A stretch of DNA of 6,731 nt, taken from NCBI GenBank assembly GCA_023127905.1, contig JAGMEZ010000014.1, forward strand, positions 1 to 6,731, read 5' to 3'. The notes beneath the pieces are model-generated. The model was not told the DNA's origin, searched no databases, and was given only the letters and a program-made list of their open reading frames with translations. A program made the translations under genes and the position numbers. This document shows positions 6,060 to 6,731 of this stretch, piece by piece. Origin of the DNA: Caldifarciminota bacterium (GTDB lineage Bacteria > Hydrothermota > E44-bin80). Position 1 is the first letter of the stretch, and each line of letters starts with the position of its first letter.

Positions 6060-6698
6060 ATAAAGGCTGTTTTAACCAATATTTACAGTTCCCTTTTTAA
6101 ATATTATGGTCCACAGCACTGGTGGCCAGGAGATAGTCCTTTTGAGATTATGTTAGGGGCTATTCTTACCCAGAATACTAATTGGAGGAATACAGAATTA
6201 GCTATTCGTAATCTTAACGAGAAAGGTTTACTTAATCCTGATGGGATTAACAGGATATCAGTTACAAGACTTCGAAAATTAATAAAGCCAGCAGGTTTTT
6301 ATAATATTAAGACAGAACGAGTAAAAACATTTGTACGATATCTTATGAGAGAGTACTCAGGAGATATTTCTAAGATGAAAAAAGAAAAAGCCTCCTTTTT
6401 GAGGAAGAAGTTGCTTTGTATTAAAGGTATTGGACCTGAAACCTGTGATTCAATACTTCTTTATGCACTTGGAAAACCGATTTTTGTTGTGGATGCTTAT
6501 ACAAGAAGAATTTTCACGAGACATGAAATTATCAATGAACAGGATAATTATAATGAGATACAGGCATTTTTTGAGAAAAATTTAAGAAAGGATGTAAAAC
6601 TTTTTAACGAATACCATGCTTTGATTGTAAAACTTGCAAAGGATAGGTGTAAAGCAAAGAAATATGAGTGCGAAACCTGTCCACTTGAATCATTTTGA
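6060..6698 (+). CDS. Endonuclease III/MagIII-like HhH-GPD DNA glycosylase, AUA start, UGA at fourth Fe-S cysteine
   Basis: A base-excision repair glycosylase of 212 residues from the proposed AUA start (182 from ATG 6150). The start at 6060 keeps the conserved YGPQHWWPGDSPFEIM block (16-31), which leads straight into LGAILTQNTNW (32-42). The helix-hairpin-helix is IKGIGPET (121-128), and the catalytic aspartate is in VVDAYTRR (D145). E127 sits where endonuclease III has its lyase lysine, so I expect a monofunctional glycosylase, possibly for alkylated bases as in MagIII (218 residues). The C-terminus carries C197-X6-C204-X2-C207-X5, and the next codon is TGA exactly where the fourth iron-sulfur cysteine belongs. 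GCG, AAC and TAA (6705-6707) follow, so read-through would give a 215-residue protein with a normal-looking end. Options are natural loss of the ligand, a Cys-to-stop mutation or error, or selenocysteine. The gene lies 8 bases after tatA. Family strong; substrate and both ends uncertain. Confidence 0.82.
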   Translation: MKAVLTNIYSSLFKYYGPQHWWPGDSPFEIMLGAILTQNTNWRNTELAIRNLNEKGLLNPDGINRISVTRLRKLIKPAGFYNIKTERVKTFVRYLMREYSGDISKMKKEKASFLRKKLLCIKGIGPETCDSILLYALGKPIFVVDAYTRRIFTRHEIINEQDNYNEIQAFFEKNLRKDVKLFNEYHALIVKLAKDRCKAKKYECETCPLESF

Positions 6699-6709
6699 GC
6701 GAACTAAAC

Positions 6710-6725
6710 CCTGTAACAAAACAGG
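6710..6725 (+). other. Small hairpin 11 bases after the glycosylase UGA
   Basis: CCTGT (6710-6714) pairs with ACAGG (6721-6725) around an AACAAA loop. It is a 5-bp stem with no T-tract within the window, so it is not a convincing terminator. Its distance from the UGA resembles that of bacterial SECIS hairpins, but the loop lacks the GU-type bases bound by SelB. The window ends 6 bases later, so its full extent is unknown. Confidence 0.3.
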
Positions 6726-6731
6726 TGAGGC

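Noticed and set aside
6111..6125. Imperfect inverted repeat CCAC...GTGG
   Set aside because: It lies in codons for the conserved Pro-Gln-His-Trp-Trp segment, so coding constraint explains it.
6150..6698. ATG 6150 as start of the glycosylase
   Set aside because: It would remove the conserved WWPGDSPFE block, and it has no Shine-Dalgarno at a proper distance. It stays possible only as a shortened product.
1..6731. Genome-wide reassignment of UGA to a sense codon
   Set aside because: The aspS, hisS, methyltransferase, secreted-protein and tatA frames contain no internal TGA, and hisS ends with TGA in a classic ATGA overlap. Any UGA decoding must be specific to one site.

Overview
This is an AT-rich bacterial window with six genes packed almost end to end. 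The best fit is an uncultivated lineage of the FCB (Fibrobacteres-Chlorobi-Bacteroidetes) neighbourhood, such as candidate division WOR-3/Stahlbacteria. The reasons are an Asn-Pro-Tyr-Pro-Asn-Pro-Phe C-terminal sorting domain on a large secreted protein, AGA-rich coding, and an intergenic CACAGAG-type short repeat of a kind I recall from many candidate-phylum genomes. The lineage is an inference from composition and families, not a database result.

Layout. On the minus strand, reading right to left, are a zinc-ribbon SAM-dependent methyltransferase (3926-2925), histidyl-tRNA synthetase hisS (2827-1556) and aspartyl-tRNA synthetase aspS (from 1559, running off the left edge and lacking only its last part). 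hisS and aspS overlap as ATGA and form a translation operon. On the plus strand, starting divergently from the methyltransferase, are a 607-residue exported protein with a type IX-like C-terminal sorting domain (4026-5849), the small Tat translocase subunit tatA (5866-6051) and an endonuclease III/MagIII-like DNA glycosylase (best start 6060, UGA at 6696). The gaps of 16 and 8 bases suggest one transcript.

The two groups share the divergent promoter region 3927-4025. All three genes at the head of a transcription unit (hisS, the methyltransferase, the secreted protein) have a TTGACA-like -35 box and a -10 box ending only 6-9 bases before the ATG, with no Shine-Dalgarno sequence. This pattern predicts leaderless mRNAs. 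The downstream tatA has a clear Shine-Dalgarno site, and the glycosylase a shorter AGGT-type one.

The most interesting spot is the right end. The DNA glycosylase carries the first three cysteines of the endonuclease III iron-sulfur motif (C-X6-C-X2-C), and the codon exactly where the fourth cysteine belongs (after X5) is UGA. Two more sense codons and a UAA follow. The same gene has no ATG, GTG or TTG upstream of its conserved N-terminal block and appears to begin at an AUA codon behind an AGGT Shine-Dalgarno sequence. I see no phage, insertion sequence, CRISPR, tRNA or rRNA. There is no evidence in this window for a new multi-gene system; the novelty is in decoding and gene-start features.
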